Assembly: GCA_016185015.1 (NCBI GenBank)
Contig: JACPOI010000006.1
Span: forward strand, 1 to 64,000
From: Burkholderiales bacterium
GTDB taxonomy: Bacteria > Pseudomonadota > Gammaproteobacteria > Burkholderiales > Burkholderiaceae_C
Direction of reading: 5' to 3'
DNA: 64,000 bases
Of the stretch, positions 35,920 to 42,466 are shown piece after piece. A program made the position numbers and the translations under genes. Below the pieces are notes generated by a model. The model had not been told where the DNA came from, did not search any database, and was given only the letters and a program-made list of their open reading frames with translations. How positions within the stretch are numbered: position 1 is the stretch's first letter; each line of letters opens with the position of its first letter.

Positions 35920-36689
35920 CACCAGACCTTCCAGGGGGCCTGCCCCGAAGCCCAGAGGGTTTCGAGCAAGGTCTTCTCGCGCAAGGTGTCCATGGGCTGC
36001 CAGAAGCCATGGTGCTCATAGGCCATGAGTTCGCCATCGCTGGCCAGCCCGGTCAGGGGCTCGATCTCCCAACTGGTCGCATCGCCGGCAATGCGGGGGA
36101 TGCAGCGCGGCGAGAGCACGAAGAAACCACCATTGATCAGGCCGCCATCACCGCGCGGCTTTTCGGTAAAGCCAGCCACCTGCGCGCCCTGCATCTGCAG
36201 CGCGCCGTAACGGCCCGGGGGCTGCACGGCCGTGACAGTGGCCAGCTTGCCATGCCCTTTGTGAAAGCGGATCGCCTCGGCGATGTTGACGTCGGCCACA
36301 CCATCGCCATAGGTAAAGCAGAAGGCCTCGTCCTCGGCCACGTAGTCGGCCACACGCTTGAGGCGCCCGCCCGTCATGGTCTCTTCACCGGTGTCGACCA
36401 CCGTCACGCGCCAGGGTTCGGCGTGGCGACGATGGATTTCCATGCGGTTGCTGCCCATGTCGAAGGTGATGTCCGAGGTGTGCAGGAAATAGTTGGCGAA
36501 GTATTCCTTGATCACGTAACCGCGGTAACCACAGCAGATCACGAAGTCGTTGACGCCATGGGCGCTGTAGATCTTCATGATGTGCCACAGGATGGGCTTG
36601 CCCCCGATCTCGATCATCGGTTTGGGTTTGAGGTGGGTCTCCTCGGAAATCCGGGTGCCCAGGCCGCCGGCCAGGATGACTGCTTTCAT
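35919..36689 (-). CDS. rfbF: Glucose-1-phosphate cytidylyltransferase
   Basis: Makes CDP-glucose from CTP and glucose 1-phosphate, the entry step to CDP-deoxyhexoses. It is 256 aa. KAVILAGGLGTRISEETHLKPKPMIEIGGKPILWHIMKIYSAHGVNDFVICCGYRGYVIKEYF is the family N-terminus, with the nucleotide loop GGLGTR. FTYGDGVADV and the GFWQPMDTLREKTLLETLWASGQAPWK end are also typical. It is the first gene of the seven-gene sugar operon. A CTATATATAG palindrome (36718-36727) about 30 bases upstream may include its -10. Confidence 0.95.
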   Translation of the reverse strand: MKAVILAGGLGTRISEETHLKPKPMIEIGGKPILWHIMKIYSAHGVNDFVICCGYRGYVIKEYFANYFLHTSDITFDMGSNRMEIHRRHAEPWRVTVVDTGEETMTGGRLKRVADYVAEDEAFCFTYGDGVADVNIAEAIRFHKGHGKLATVTAVQPPGRYGALQMQGAQVAGFTEKPRGDGGLINGGFFVLSPRCIPRIAGDATSWEIEPLTGLASDGELMAYEHHGFWQPMDTLREKTLLETLWASGQAPWKVW

Positions 36690-36953
36690 GGTGCGCCGCT
36701 TGGAAGTGACTGTATCTCTATATATAGCCGCAAAGAATAAAGCAGCGGGCTCCGCCGGAAAACAGGAATTGCCCGGTGTTCGCGTCTTATTTCATGGCAT
36801 TCCCTTTGCCCCCTGTTTGTAGGATTTCCCCCTACAAGCCTGTACGCATTACCTTTCAGCACAGACAGCCACTGGCTGATTCAAGTTTTACGACCGGTGT
36901 TCAGAATCAACCCCAACGCGAAACCTTTGAATTGCGCCGTAAAGGAGACCTAA
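36690..36953. promoter_or_regulatory. Divergent control region of rfbF operon and flhDC
   Basis: This 264-base region separates the sugar operon (minus) from flhD (plus). It is noticeably more A/T-rich than the genes around it. Near rfbF there is the 10-bp palindrome CTATATATAG (36718-36727). Before flhD there is a strong ribosome site AAAGGAG (36942-36948). A TCAAGTTT at 36882-36889 lacks a GCCGA box at the right distance. I could not define the flhDC promoter itself. Confidence 0.5.
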
Positions 36954-37280
36954 ATGACCGACGAACAGATGATCGCCGAGATCCGCGAAACCAACCTCAC
37001 CTATCTGATGCTGGCGCAGAACCTGATCCGCAAGGACAAGGCCGAGGCGCAGTTCCGCCTGGGCATCTCGGAAGAGTCGGCCGACCTGATGGCTGCCCTC
37101 TCCCCGGCGCAGATCTCCAAGATCGCCTCCAGCAGCATGCTGCTGTGCCGCTTCCGCATGGACGACGAGGTGGTGTGGAGCCTGCTGACCAACCAGGCCG
37201 CCCGCAAGGTGGACAACGACGCTACCACCCGCCTGCACGCCAGCATCCTGATGGCCGGCCGTTTCGCCGAAGCCACCTGA
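36954..37280 (+). CDS. flhD: Flagellar master regulator subunit FlhD
   Basis: With FlhC forms the FlhD4C2 activator of class II flagellar operons. It is 108 aa. EIRETNLTYLMLAQNLIRKDKAEAQFRLGISEESADLMAALSPAQISKIASSSMLLCRFRMDDEVVWSLL matches FlhD throughout. AAAGGAG lies before the ATG. flhC follows 16 bases later. Presence of flhDC supports a beta- or gammaproteobacterial host. Confidence 0.97.
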   Translation: MTDEQMIAEIRETNLTYLMLAQNLIRKDKAEAQFRLGISEESADLMAALSPAQISKIASSSMLLCRFRMDDEVVWSLLTNQAARKVDNDATTRLHASILMAGRFAEAT

Positions 37281-37296
37281 ACCCGGAGCACGCACC

Positions 37297-37836
37297 ATGG
37301 CCACCGGCAAAAGCGTCCTCAATGAATCGCGCCAGATCGAGCGCGCCGTCGCCCTGATCAAGCTGGGCGCCCGGCTGCAGGTGCTCGAGAGCGAGACCGA
37401 CCTGTCCTACGAGCGCCTCTTGCGCCTGTACAAGGAAGTGGCTGGCAAGTCGCCCTCCAAGGGTCAGCTGCCCTTCTCGACCGACTGGTTCCTGACCTGG
37501 CAGCCCAACATCCACGCCTCGCTCTTCCTCAACATCTACGAGTACCTGAGCAAGACCAGCAGCCTGGAAGACATCGAAGCCGTGATGAAGGCCTTCCGTC
37601 TGTACAGCGAGCAGATGGTCACGCTGGACATGGAGCCCCTGCTCTCGGTCACGCGCGCCTGGCGCCTGGTCAAGTTCGTGGACAACAACATGCTGGCCAT
37701 GACGCGCTGCTCCAAGTGCAACGGGCATTTCGTCTCCGAGCCCTATGAAAACGCCCGCCATTACGTCTGCGGCCTGTGCGAGCCGCCGGCGCGCGCCGGC
37801 AAGGGCAGTGCGGCGGGTGGCATCCTGCTGCACTGA
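37297..37836 (+). CDS. flhC: Flagellar master regulator subunit FlhC
   Basis: DNA- and zinc-binding partner of FlhD, 179 aa. SVLNESRQIERAVALIKLGARLQVLESETDLSYERLLRLYKEVAGKSPSKGQLPFSTDWFLTWQPNIHASLFLNIY is the family core. The zinc site is CSKCNGHFVSEPYENARHYVCGLCEPP (four Cys). A strong terminator follows, so flhDC is a separate transcript from motAB. Confidence 0.97.
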   Translation: MATGKSVLNESRQIERAVALIKLGARLQVLESETDLSYERLLRLYKEVAGKSPSKGQLPFSTDWFLTWQPNIHASLFLNIYEYLSKTSSLEDIEAVMKAFRLYSEQMVTLDMEPLLSVTRAWRLVKFVDNNMLAMTRCSKCNGHFVSEPYENARHYVCGLCEPPARAGKGSAAGGILLH

Positions 37837-37864
37837 GGCGCAACGACAAACCGCCATATCCGTG

Positions 37865-37893
37865 AAAAGGGGGCCAATCGGCCCCCTTTTTTT
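37865..37893 (+). terminator. Rho-independent terminator of flhDC
   Basis: Perfect 11-bp stem AAAAGGGGGCC (37865-37875) with its complement (37880-37890), loop AATC, with the T-run continuing to 37893. It lies 29 bases past flhC. motA starts 90 bases further. Confidence 0.93.
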
Positions 37894-37982
37894 CTTAGCG
37901 CCCCACCCGACCTTTCCCCTAGAATGGTCCGGCACAGGCCACTCGCCCACGCATCCGCCCACCCTCAAGATCCTCCACGAAC

Positions 37983-38843
37983 ATGCTAGTCATCATTGGT
38001 TATGCCGTCGCCATGGGTTGCATCTTCGGGGTGTACATCGTGCACGGCGGCAATATCGGCGTGATCCTGACGGCCCTGCCTTTCGAGCTGATCACCATCT
38101 TCGGCGGCGCCCTGGGCGCCTTTGTGGTGAACAACCAGCCCAAGGTGCTCAAGGCCACCATCGCCATGATCCCGCAGGCGCTCAAGACCTCCAAGTACAC
38201 CAAGGCGCGCTACCTGGAGTTGATGGCCCTGCTCTACGACATCCTGCAGAAGGCGCGCAAGGAAGGCCTGATGGCCATCGAAAAGGACGTCGAGAACCCT
38301 GAAGAGTCGGCCATCTTCAAGAAATACCCCACCGTGGGCAGCGACCATCACGTGGTCGAGTTCACCACCGATTACCTGCGCATGATGGTCTCGGGCAACC
38401 TCAATGCGCACGAGATCGAGTCCCTGATGGACAACGAGATCGAGACCCATCACCAGGAAGCGCACGGCCCCATCGCCGCCATCGCCCGTCTGGCCGGCGC
38501 GCTGCCGGCCTTCGGCATCGTGGCCGCCGTGCTGGGCGTGGTCAACACCATGGGCTCGGTGGGCCAGCCGCCCGCCGTGCTGGGCGGCATGATCGCCTCG
38601 GCCCTGGTCGGCACCTTCCTGGGCATCTTGCTGGCCTATGGCGTGGTCGAGCCGCTGGGCGGCCTGCTGGAACAGAAAGCCCAGGACAGCGCCAAGGAAC
38701 TGGAGTGCATCAAGTCCACCTTGCTGGCCAGCATGCAGGGCTACAACCCCTCCACCGCCATCGAGTTCGGCCGCAAGGTGCTGTTCTCGACCGAGCGCCC
38801 GACCTTCATCGAACTCGAAAGCCACGTGCGCGGCAAGAAGTAA
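37983..38843 (+). CDS. motA: Flagellar stator protein MotA
   Basis: Inner-membrane ring subunit of the proton-driven stator, 286 aa with four hydrophobic segments (about 1-25, 30-50, 165-190, 200-222). LVIIGYAVAMGCIFGVYIVHGGNIGVILTALPFELITIFGGALGAFVVNN and LPAFGIVAAVLGVVNTMGSVGQPPAVLGGMIASALVGTFLGILLAYGVVEP (with the functional Pro) fit MotA. The cytoplasmic loop holds the charged torque residues. It is followed by motB after 24 bases. Confidence 0.97.
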   Translation: MLVIIGYAVAMGCIFGVYIVHGGNIGVILTALPFELITIFGGALGAFVVNNQPKVLKATIAMIPQALKTSKYTKARYLELMALLYDILQKARKEGLMAIEKDVENPEESAIFKKYPTVGSDHHVVEFTTDYLRMMVSGNLNAHEIESLMDNEIETHHQEAHGPIAAIARLAGALPAFGIVAAVLGVVNTMGSVGQPPAVLGGMIASALVGTFLGILLAYGVVEPLGGLLEQKAQDSAKELECIKSTLLASMQGYNPSTAIEFGRKVLFSTERPTFIELESHVRGKK

Positions 38844-38867
38844 GCCGACGCACCGACCAGGTTAGCC

Positions 38868-39830
38868 ATGGCCTCCGACGCCAAAAAGCTCCAGCCCATC
38901 ATCGTCAAGAAGGTCAAGAAGACCGGGCACGCCGCCCATGGCGGCGCCTGGAAGATCGCCTACGCCGACTTCGTGACCGCCATGATGGCTTTCTTCCTGC
39001 TGATGTGGCTGCTGGGCTCGACCTCCAAGGGCGACCTCAAGGGCCTGTCCGACTACTTCAGCTCGCCGCTCAAGGTCGCCATGGCCGGCGGCAGCGGCGC
39101 GGGCGCCAGCCCCACCATCCTGCCCGGCGGCGGCGCCGACCTGACGCAACAGGCCGGCCAGCAGCACCAGGGTGAAAGCGCCGACCCCATGAAAAAAAGG
39201 CGAGCCCTCGAACAGGCGCGCGCCGATGCCGCCCGGCAGGATGCCAGGCGCCTGGCCGCCCTGAGCGCCAAGATCAGCGCGGCTATCTCCAACAACAAGA
39301 AGCTGGCCCAGTACAGCAACCAGATTCGCCTGGAAACCACCCCCGACGGCCTGCAGATCCAGATCGTCGACGACCAGGGCCGCCCCATGTTCACCAGCGG
39401 CAGCGCCGTGGTCCAGCCCTATATGCGCGAGATCCTGCGCGAGATCGGCGCCGCCCTCAATGGCGTGGAAAACCGTATCAGCCTGGATGGCCACACCGAC
39501 CAGACCCCCTACGGCAGCGGCGACCGCGGCTACAGCAACTGGGAACTCTCGGCCGACCGCGCCAATGCCTCGCGCCGCGAACTGGTGCTCGCCGGCATGC
39601 CCGAGGACAAGCTGATCCGCGTGACCGGCCTGGCCTCCAGCGTGCTGCTGGAGCCGGACCAGCCCCTGGCGCCGGTGAACCGGCGCATCAGCATCATGGT
39701 CCTGACCCGCGAGGCCGAGGAGCGCCTGCTGGGCACCAGCCGGGTGCCCGTGCTGGCCGAGCCCGAGACCGCGCCCCCACCCGCCCAGGCGCCTGCCCCC
39801 ACACCGGCGCCGGCGCCCCCGGCACAATGA
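38868..39830 (+). CDS. motB: Flagellar stator protein MotB
   Basis: Proton-channel and peptidoglycan-anchoring stator subunit, 320 aa. The N-terminal helix GGAWKIAYADFVTAMMAFFLLMWLLGS holds the channel Asp (D34). The OmpA-like domain (about 150-285) has ISLDGHTDQTPYGSGDRGYSNWELSADRANASRRELVLAGM and PVNRRISIMVLT. The C-terminus is a Pro/Ala tail. There is no sodium-type (PomB) feature visible, so proton use is assumed. Confidence 0.97.
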   Translation: MASDAKKLQPIIVKKVKKTGHAAHGGAWKIAYADFVTAMMAFFLLMWLLGSTSKGDLKGLSDYFSSPLKVAMAGGSGAGASPTILPGGGADLTQQAGQQHQGESADPMKKRRALEQARADAARQDARRLAALSAKISAAISNNKKLAQYSNQIRLETTPDGLQIQIVDDQGRPMFTSGSAVVQPYMREILREIGAALNGVENRISLDGHTDQTPYGSGDRGYSNWELSADRANASRRELVLAGMPEDKLIRVTGLASSVLLEPDQPLAPVNRRISIMVLTREAEERLLGTSRVPVLAEPETAPPPAQAPAPTPAPAPPAQ

Positions 39831-39912
39831 ACGCCACTGCAAAGCATCCGAAAGACTTGGTCATCGCCCGGACTTGCGATAATCTGCCCCAATAGAACAG
39901 AAAGGCTCAGCC

Positions 39913-40299
39913 ATGGCCAACCCCCGATTCCTGGTTGTCGACGACTTCTCCACGATGCGACGCATCGTGCGCAATCTGCTCAAGGAGAGCGGCTTTGCCG
40001 ATGCCGACGAGGCCGAGGATGGTGTCGTCGCACTGCAAAAGCTGCGCGCCAGCAACTTCGACTTCGTCGTCAGCGACATCAACATGCCGAACATGAACGG
40101 CTTCCAGTTGCTGGCCGAGATCAAGAAGGACGAGAAGCTCAAGCACATCCCGGTGCTGATGGTGACCGCCGAGGCGCGCAAGGAAGACATCGTGCTCGCA
40201 GCCCAGCAGGGCGCCGCCGGTTACATCGTCAAGCCTTTCACCAAGGCCACCTTGGAAGACAAGGTGATCCACATCCTCAAAAAAGCGGGGCTCGCCTGA
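39913..40299 (+). CDS. cheY: Chemotaxis response regulator CheY
   Basis: Phosphorylated by CheA; binds FliM/FliN to switch the motor. It is 128 aa: [40 protein letters not shown]55 in [54 protein letters not shown]. It is much closer to enterobacterial CheY than the gene at 7920. It is paired with cheZ 3 bases downstream. A TGCGATAAT extended -10 (39875-39883) upstream could be a separate promoter, with no good -35. Confidence 0.97.
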   Translation: MANPRFLVVDDFSTMRRIVRNLLKESGFADADEAEDGVVALQKLRASNFDFVVSDINMPNMNGFQLLAEIKKDEKLKHIPVLMVTAEARKEDIVLAAQQGAAGYIVKPFTKATLEDKVIHILKKAGLA

Positions 40300-40302
40300 A
40301 CC

Positions 40303-40974
40303 ATGGAAGCCAGCGCCTCTGCCCATAACGCCGGGGACGCCGCTTCCCCGGACGCTGTTCCGGACGTCCACCACAAGATCGGCCAACTCACGCGTCAGCT
40401 GCACGATGCGCTGCATGAGCTGGGTTATGCCGAAAAGCTGCAAGGCACGGCCGGGGAACTGCCCGATGCCAAATCCCGCCTCTCGTACATCGCCCGCCTG
40501 ACCGGTGAAGCCGCCGAAAAGGTGCTCAACCACGTCGACCAGGCCAAGACCCAGCACGACCACATCGGCGCCCAGACCCGGCACATGATCGCCCTGCTGG
40601 TGGCGGACCCAGTGGCCGCCGTGGCCAAGGGCCACATCATGAATTTCCTGACCGACCTGGAAAAAGCCAATGGCGAGGTCGACCAGCACCTGACCGAAAT
40701 CATGATGGCCCAGGACTTCCACGACCTGACCGGCCAGGTGATCGCCCGCGTCGTGAACCTGGCCACCACCATCGAAGACCAGCTGGTCCAGCTGCTGATC
40801 CAGACCGCCCCGCCCGAGCTGCAGTCCCGCGTGAGCGCCCCGGCCTCCGCTGCCGCCCCGCTCGGGGTGGACGATGTGGTGCTCTCCGGCCCCGTGGTCG
40901 ATCCGGGCAACAGCACGGATGTGGTCACCAGCCAGTCCCAGGTCGACGACCTGCTGGCGAGTCTAGGGTTTTAA
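40303..40974 (+). CDS. cheZ: Protein phosphatase CheZ
   Basis: Dephosphorylates CheY-P and ends its signal. It is 223 aa: a long helical hairpin with the catalytic motif MMAQDFHDLTGQVI (D141, Q145), and the C-terminal CheY-binding tail SQVDDLLASLGF after a flexible linker. It ends the motA-motB-cheY-cheZ series and is followed by a hairpin-rich intergenic element. Confidence 0.96.
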   Translation: MEASASAHNAGDAASPDAVPDVHHKIGQLTRQLHDALHELGYAEKLQGTAGELPDAKSRLSYIARLTGEAAEKVLNHVDQAKTQHDHIGAQTRHMIALLVADPVAAVAKGHIMNFLTDLEKANGEVDQHLTEIMMAQDFHDLTGQVIARVVNLATTIEDQLVQLLIQTAPPELQSRVSAPASAAAPLGVDDVVLSGPVVDPGNSTDVVTSQSQVDDLLASLGF

Positions 40975-41219
40975 CCCCCTGAGCGGCTACGCCGCTCGGT
41001 GCTCACGGCCAGAGGCCGTAGCTCTTCGGGCTGTCCAAACCTGCGCAGGCAGGCTTGGAGCCGCAGCGCTCAGCCCCTTTCTCGCCTGCGGCGGAAGGGG
41101 GACGCACCCAGCGGCCTGGCAAAGCCAGTTCCGCGGGTGCCCTGGTCTTGTGTCCTGGCGCTCGCTGCGCTTCATGTGACGCTGCGGATCGCCCAAGTCC
41201 TCCTCAGGATCAAGGGGGG
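40975..41219. repeat. Hairpin-rich intergenic repeat-like element
   Basis: Non-coding stretch with at least three strong hairpins. The first is GAGCGGC/GCCGCTC (40981-40997). The second is CCCCTT/AAGGGG with inner CGCC/GGCG (41074-41100). The third is a composite stem of GCACCC-A-GCGG with CCGCGGGTGC enclosing CTGGC-AAA-GCCAG (41104-41140). The segment resembles a high-copy intergenic repeat I know from Comamonadaceae genomes (CCCCCTGAG...GGAAGGGGGACG type); this match is from memory, not a search. No ORF here is convincing. Confidence 0.6.
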
Positions 41220-41242
41220 AAAGGCCGGTCTTTTCGGCCTTT
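41220..41242 (+). terminator. Terminator-like hairpin before flhB
   Basis: Perfect 8-bp stem AAAGGCCG (41220-41227) with CGGCCTTT (41235-41242) and a 7-base loop containing TTTT. The T-run ends with the stem, so strength is uncertain. It would end the motA-cheZ transcript. Its right arm overlaps the sigma-28 -35 box of flhB. Confidence 0.6.
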
Positions 41243-41266
41243 AGTTAAGGCACCCCGAGCCGACAA
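41240..41266 (+). promoter_or_regulatory. Sigma-28 (FliA) promoter for flhB-flhA-flhF-flhG-fliA
   Basis: TTTAGTTA (41240-41247), 11-base spacer, GCCGACAA (41259-41266), 27 bases before the flhB start. It has 6 of 8 matches to the TCAAGTTA -35 found before fliD and 7 of 8 to GCCGATAA. If active, FliA would drive its own gene at the end of this unit. Confidence 0.65.
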
Positions 41267-41293
41267 TGGCGTGAACTTCAGCGTCTCGCCACC

Positions 41294-42466
41294 ATGGATT
41301 CCAGCAGTCAGGACCGCAATTTACCCGCTTCGCCGCGCAAGCTGCAGCGGGCGCGCGAAGACGGCCAGGTCGCGCGTTCACGCGACCTCGGGCACCTGGC
41401 CGTGCTCGGCGGTGGCGCCCTCACCCTCCTGTTCCTGGCCCCCTATATGTACGGCGAGCTCAAGCTGGCCATGGGGCGGCAGCTCACCTTCGACGCGACC
41501 GTGGCCCTGCAGACGGGCAGCATGCTCGATCGCCTGCAGGCCATGGTCCTCACCGGCCTGATCGGCTGCGTCGTCTTCGCGCTCATCGTCACCAGCATCG
41601 CCGTGCTGGGCACGCTGGCTTCGGGCGGCTGGGTGCTCAGCCTCAAGCCCATCATGCCGGACCTCACTCGCCTGAGCCCCCTGGCCGGCCTCAAGGGCCT
41701 GGTCTCCAAGAAGAAGCTGGCCGAAACCGCCAAGACCACCTTCATCATGTTCTTCATCCTGGCGCTGGCGGCCGCCTTCATCCACTCCACCCTGCCCTCG
41801 GTGGCGGCCCTGGTGATGCAGCCCTCGGTGGGCGCGCTGGGCAGCATGTTCGAGTGGCTGCTCACCGGCACCAGCCTGCTGCTGGCGGTGGTCGTGCTGG
41901 TGGCGCTGGTGGACCTGCCGCTGCAGAACTTCCTGCACCAGTCCGAACTCAAGATGTCGCTCAAGGAAATGCGCGACGAGCACAAGGAATCCGAAGGTAA
42001 CCCGCAGATGAAGGGCCAGCGCCGCCAGAAGGCCCGCGAGATCGCCCAGCGCGGCAGCATCAAGGCCGTGCCCCGGGCCGACTTCATCCTCATGAACCCC
42101 ACGCACTACGCCGTGGCTGTGCAATACGACGAGAAGACCATGAGCGCGCCGCGGGTCATCTCCAAGGGCGCCGACCTGCTGGCCATGAAGATCCGCGACA
42201 TCGCCAAGGCGCACGAGGTGCCGGTGCTGCAGTCGCCGGTGCTGGCGCGTGCCCTCTACGCCCACGCCGAACTCGACCAGGACATCCCCGCCAGCCTGTA
42301 CACCGCCGTGGCGCAGGTGCTGGCCTACATCTACCGCCTGCGCGCCGCGATGCGCGGCGAAGGCCCCATGCCGGGCGAACCGCCGCAGCCGCCCGTGCCG
42401 CCCGGACTTGATCCCCTGCAGCCCAAGACGCCGAACATGGCCCAACCGAACCCGAGCGCCGCATGA
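41294..42466 (+). CDS. flhB: Flagellar export switch protein FlhB
   Basis: Inner-membrane export component whose self-cleavage changes export specificity after the hook is done. It is 390 aa: QDRNLPASPRKLQRAREDGQVARSRDL at the N-terminus, four membrane helices (about 35-210), and a cytoplasmic domain with the self-cleavage site NPTH (268-271) in FILMNPTHYAVAVQYDEKTMSAP. A Pro-rich tail follows. It overlaps flhA by 4 bases. Confidence 0.97.
   Translation: MDSSSQDRNLPASPRKLQRAREDGQVARSRDLGHLAVLGGGALTLLFLAPYMYGELKLAMGRQLTFDATVALQTGSMLDRLQAMVLTGLIGCVVFALIVTSIAVLGTLASGGWVLSLKPIMPDLTRLSPLAGLKGLVSKKKLAETAKTTFIMFFILALAAAFIHSTLPSVAALVMQPSVGALGSMFEWLLTGTSLLLAVVVLVALVDLPLQNFLHQSELKMSLKEMRDEHKESEGNPQMKGQRRQKAREIAQRGSIKAVPRADFILMNPTHYAVAVQYDEKTMSAPRVISKGADLLAMKIRDIAKAHEVPVLQSPVLARALYAHAELDQDIPASLYTAVAQVLAYIYRLRAAMRGEGPMPGEPPQPPVPPGLDPLQPKTPNMAQPNPSAA

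Noticed and set aside
36882-36910. TCAAGTTT upstream of flhD as a sigma-28 -35 box
   Set aside because: No GCCGA-type -10 lies 11-12 bases downstream; the bases there read TTCAGAAT. A lone half-site is not enough.
40987-41561. Small ORFs in the cheZ-flhB gap on both strands
   Set aside because: They lie in the hairpin-rich repeat-like DNA or in the wrong frame of flhB; no ribosome sites and no domain.
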